7,530 nucleotides of DNA from Spirochaetaceae bacterium. GTDB lineage: Bacteria > Spirochaetota > Spirochaetia > Treponematales > Breznakiellaceae. The stretch is from assembly GCA_031290205.1 (NCBI GenBank), contig JAITNZ010000233.1, positions 1 through 7,530 of the forward strand, given 5' to 3'. The position numbers were made by a program, and so were the translations under genes. The notes under the pieces are model-generated. The model was not told the origin of the DNA. It did no database searches and saw only the letters and a program-made list of their open reading frames with translations. This document shows positions 6,095 through 7,530 of this stretch, piece by piece; within the stretch, counting starts at the first letter, position 1, and each line of letters opens with the position of its first letter.

Positions 6095-7099
6095 ATGAAA
6101 CGGCTTTGTTTTCTCTTTACGACCTTATTTTTCACGATAATTTCGACCTTTGCGCTTGACGTTTCGGAAATCAGCAGCGTTTTAAGCGAATTTGCCAACG
6201 ATAACGGCGGTCGTCTGCCACTCTCTTCGGATATAGGATTAGGCTGGTCCGACGCTTATATCGGGCAATTGATGGACTTGCCCCCCCATTTCGGTTTCGG
6301 CATTACACTCGGCGTTAATTCCATGAAAACGGATAAATTAAAAGCCCTCACCGACGTGCTGGAGTTACCGGAAGTGAGCCCGTGGTTTGCAGGGAAACAA
6401 CTCTTTCCTGCCTATGCTCTCGAAACCCGTATCGGCGGATTTCAGAATGCCGCGTTTGATATTGGGATTAAAATCGGCTATTTTCCCGATATTTTCGCGT
6501 TGAATGGCTCTTATAGCTATGAAAATCTCGTCTTTGGCGGCGACATCCGCATCAATATAAACCGCGGTTACGGCAATGCGCCTAAAATTTCACTCGGTTT
6601 CGGAGTAAACTACCTAAGCGGGCACTATTCAGTAGATTCTTATACGGAAATCTGGGATAGCCTCAATCCAAATAGCAACAAGCTTTATATCACATGGGAT
6701 ACTATAACTATACTGCTGAAATTTTCCCTTTCCAAGGCAGTTGCAAACAACAACATGACGGTTTTTGCCGGAGCTAACCTCGGATATGCGATAACAAACA
6801 CAGGACTTGCCATTGTAGGCGATACGATACAATGGAATGGCGCCAATATGAAGGATATGAACGACAAAAGCGAAATCGCACCCGCATTAAATAACATGAT
6901 AAGCGGCACCAAATGGGAAGTTAAAGAGGATGGCAAATTCGGCGTATGGGGCGGTATTAGCGGTTACGCTATAGCACTTCACTTAAACGGCGGCTTCTCT
7001 ATCGACTTTAGCAACGACCTACGCTTGCAGTTTGCCCTTGCAGTAGACCTCGTGCACCTCGAATTTGGCTTGAATTTCGGTTTCAGGTGGCAGCAATAA
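6095..7099 (+). CDS. Predicted outer-membrane beta-barrel protein, unknown function
   Basis: This 334-aa protein has a signal peptide (about 1-20, MKRLCFLFTTLFFTIISTFA) and no lipobox at the cleavage region. The mature part is rich in Gly and aromatics with alternating patterns typical of amphipathic strands, for example FGFGITLGVNS, AFDIGIKIGYFP, KISLGFGVNYLSG, MTVFAGANLGYAI, FGVWGGISGYAIALHLNGGFSI and the C-terminal HLEFGLNFGFRWQQ. That pattern suggests a transmembrane barrel, possibly of the treponemal outer-membrane protein type, but I recognise no specific family. The final residues are WQQ rather than a terminal aromatic, a slight departure from the usual BAM signal. The ATG follows the CarD stop by 1 nt and has only a weak AGG, so translation is probably coupled. 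No terminator is evident before the inverted repeat. Confidence 0.75.
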   Translation: MKRLCFLFTTLFFTIISTFALDVSEISSVLSEFANDNGGRLPLSSDIGLGWSDAYIGQLMDLPPHFGFGITLGVNSMKTDKLKALTDVLELPEVSPWFAGKQLFPAYALETRIGGFQNAAFDIGIKIGYFPDIFALNGSYSYENLVFGGDIRININRGYGNAPKISLGFGVNYLSGHYSVDSYTEIWDSLNPNSNKLYITWDTITILLKFSLSKAVANNNMTVFAGANLGYAITNTGLAIVGDTIQWNGANMKDMNDKSEIAPALNNMISGTKWEVKEDGKFGVWGGISGYAIALHLNGGFSIDFSNDLRLQFALAVDLVHLEFGLNFGFRWQQ

Positions 7100-7132
7100 G
7101 CTTCAGCACCTCCCGCACTTATGCTGCCCCGC

Positions 7133-7250
7133 GCCGCCACAGGCGGTTCCTGCCTTGCCTTCGCTATGAGAAGGGCGTTGTTGCCTAAGTTGTGCAGTGA
7201 AACAGCGAATCGCGGGGTACGGGCGGGGCGGGGAAGGCTTGCTGAAAAAC
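7133..7250 (+). repeat. Left arm of the inverted repeat
   Basis: The outer end starts with a small palindrome, CCGCC (7134-7138) and GGCGG (7142-7146). A second imperfect hairpin follows, pairing CCTTC with GAAGG across GCTATGA. A G-rich run at 7214-7233 has four G-tracts. The arm ends inward with GCTGAAAAAC (7241-7250). Each motif is mirrored in the right arm. Confidence 0.95.
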
Positions 7251-7412
7251 ATCACTGGTAGTCGGATTTAGTGCCGGTAAGCGGGCACTGGCTGCATGTA
7301 AGGCAAAAAAACCATCACTGTCAGCAAACGAATGGCACCAGTAAATGCATTTTTCTAAGTGGCAGTAAATGCGTCCGACGAGGTGAATTACTTGCTTTGA
7401 AAATGGGTGCCC
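7251..7412. other. Centre of the inverted repeat, no gene seen
   Basis: This 162-bp segment contains a local hairpin AGTGCC (7270-7275) with GGCACT (7284-7289) around an 8-nt loop. It also has a direct repeat CAGTAAATGC (7339-7348 and 7363-7372), 24 bp apart. A minus-strand frame crosses it from arm to arm (7466-7185, GTG start), but I do not accept it as a gene. Confidence 0.6.
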
Positions 7413-7530
7413 GTTTTTCAGCACGCCTTCCCCGCCCCGCCCGTACCCCGCGATTCGCTGTTTCACTGCACAACTTAGGCAACAACGCCCTTCTCATAGC
7501 GAAGGCAAGGCAGGAACCGCCTGTGGCGGC
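7413..7530 (-). repeat. Right arm of the inverted repeat, reaches window end
   Basis: This is the reverse complement of the left arm with one difference (C7424 against T7239). The terminal palindrome CCGCC/GGCGG lies at 7517-7529, ending one base before the window stops. The arm may continue beyond the window. Confidence 0.95.

Larger units (their letters stand above)
7133..7530. mobile_element. Large inverted-repeat element, non-autonomous, cut by window end
   Basis: Two arms in opposite orientation (7133-7250 and 7413-7530) match at 117 of 118 positions; the one mismatch is 7239 against 7424. They enclose a 162-bp centre without a convincing gene. The second arm runs to the last base of the window, so its true outer end and any target-site duplication cannot be seen. 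Near-identical long terminal inverted repeats and no transposase fit a MITE-like element or a family of dispersed repeats. A transcribed long hairpin RNA is an alternative. It lies 33 bp after the barrel gene stop and could also end that transcript. Confidence 0.6.

Noticed and set aside
7185..7466. 93-aa minus-strand frame across the inverted repeat
   Set aside because: It starts with GTG in one arm and ends in the other, and its composition follows the GC-rich arms. No domain, signal or ribosome-binding site is visible. It should be reconsidered only if the same frame is conserved among repeat copies.

Overview
The window looks like a chromosomal segment of a spirochaete, most likely Treponema or a close relative. 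The support is qualitative: a short CarD/CdnL regulator, two lipoproteins with clear lipoboxes, an OmpA-domain protein whose peptidoglycan-binding motif reads HTA instead of HTD, and a non-lipidated predicted outer-membrane barrel. The amtB-glnK pair would fit a nitrogen-responsive, free-living or gut-associated treponeme, but no marker here fixes the species.

Layout. Positions 1-210 hold no gene; they contain small hairpins and a weak terminator-like stem with a T-run. A secreted CAP/SCP-like lipoprotein (211-849, +) converges on glnK. The nitrogen module reads leftward: amtB (2853-1429), then a five-copy G-rich heptamer array directly after the amtB stop, then glnK (1252-911). A strong Shine-Dalgarno and a plausible sigma70 promoter lie in front of amtB. 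The next leftward unit is an envelope pair: a lipoprotein with a KOW/SH3-like segment, a proline-rich spacer and two related C-terminal domains (5494-4241), followed 5 nt later by an OmpA-family protein (4235-2967).

A compact divergent promoter region (about 5495-5592) separates this envelope operon from a rightward operon, CarD/CdnL (5593-6093) and a predicted beta-barrel protein (6095-7099). The CarD promoter places the predicted transcription start at the A of its ATG, so the mRNA is probably leaderless.

The last 398 bases (7133-7530) are a large inverted repeat. Its two arms of at least 118 bp differ at a single position and enclose a 162-bp centre. It has no convincing gene and is cut by the window end. 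It is the most unusual structure here and resembles a non-autonomous mobile or repeated element. Other observations worth checking are the leaderless CarD gene, the G-quadruplex-type array between amtB and glnK, the PII protein without Tyr51, and the internally duplicated lipoprotein.
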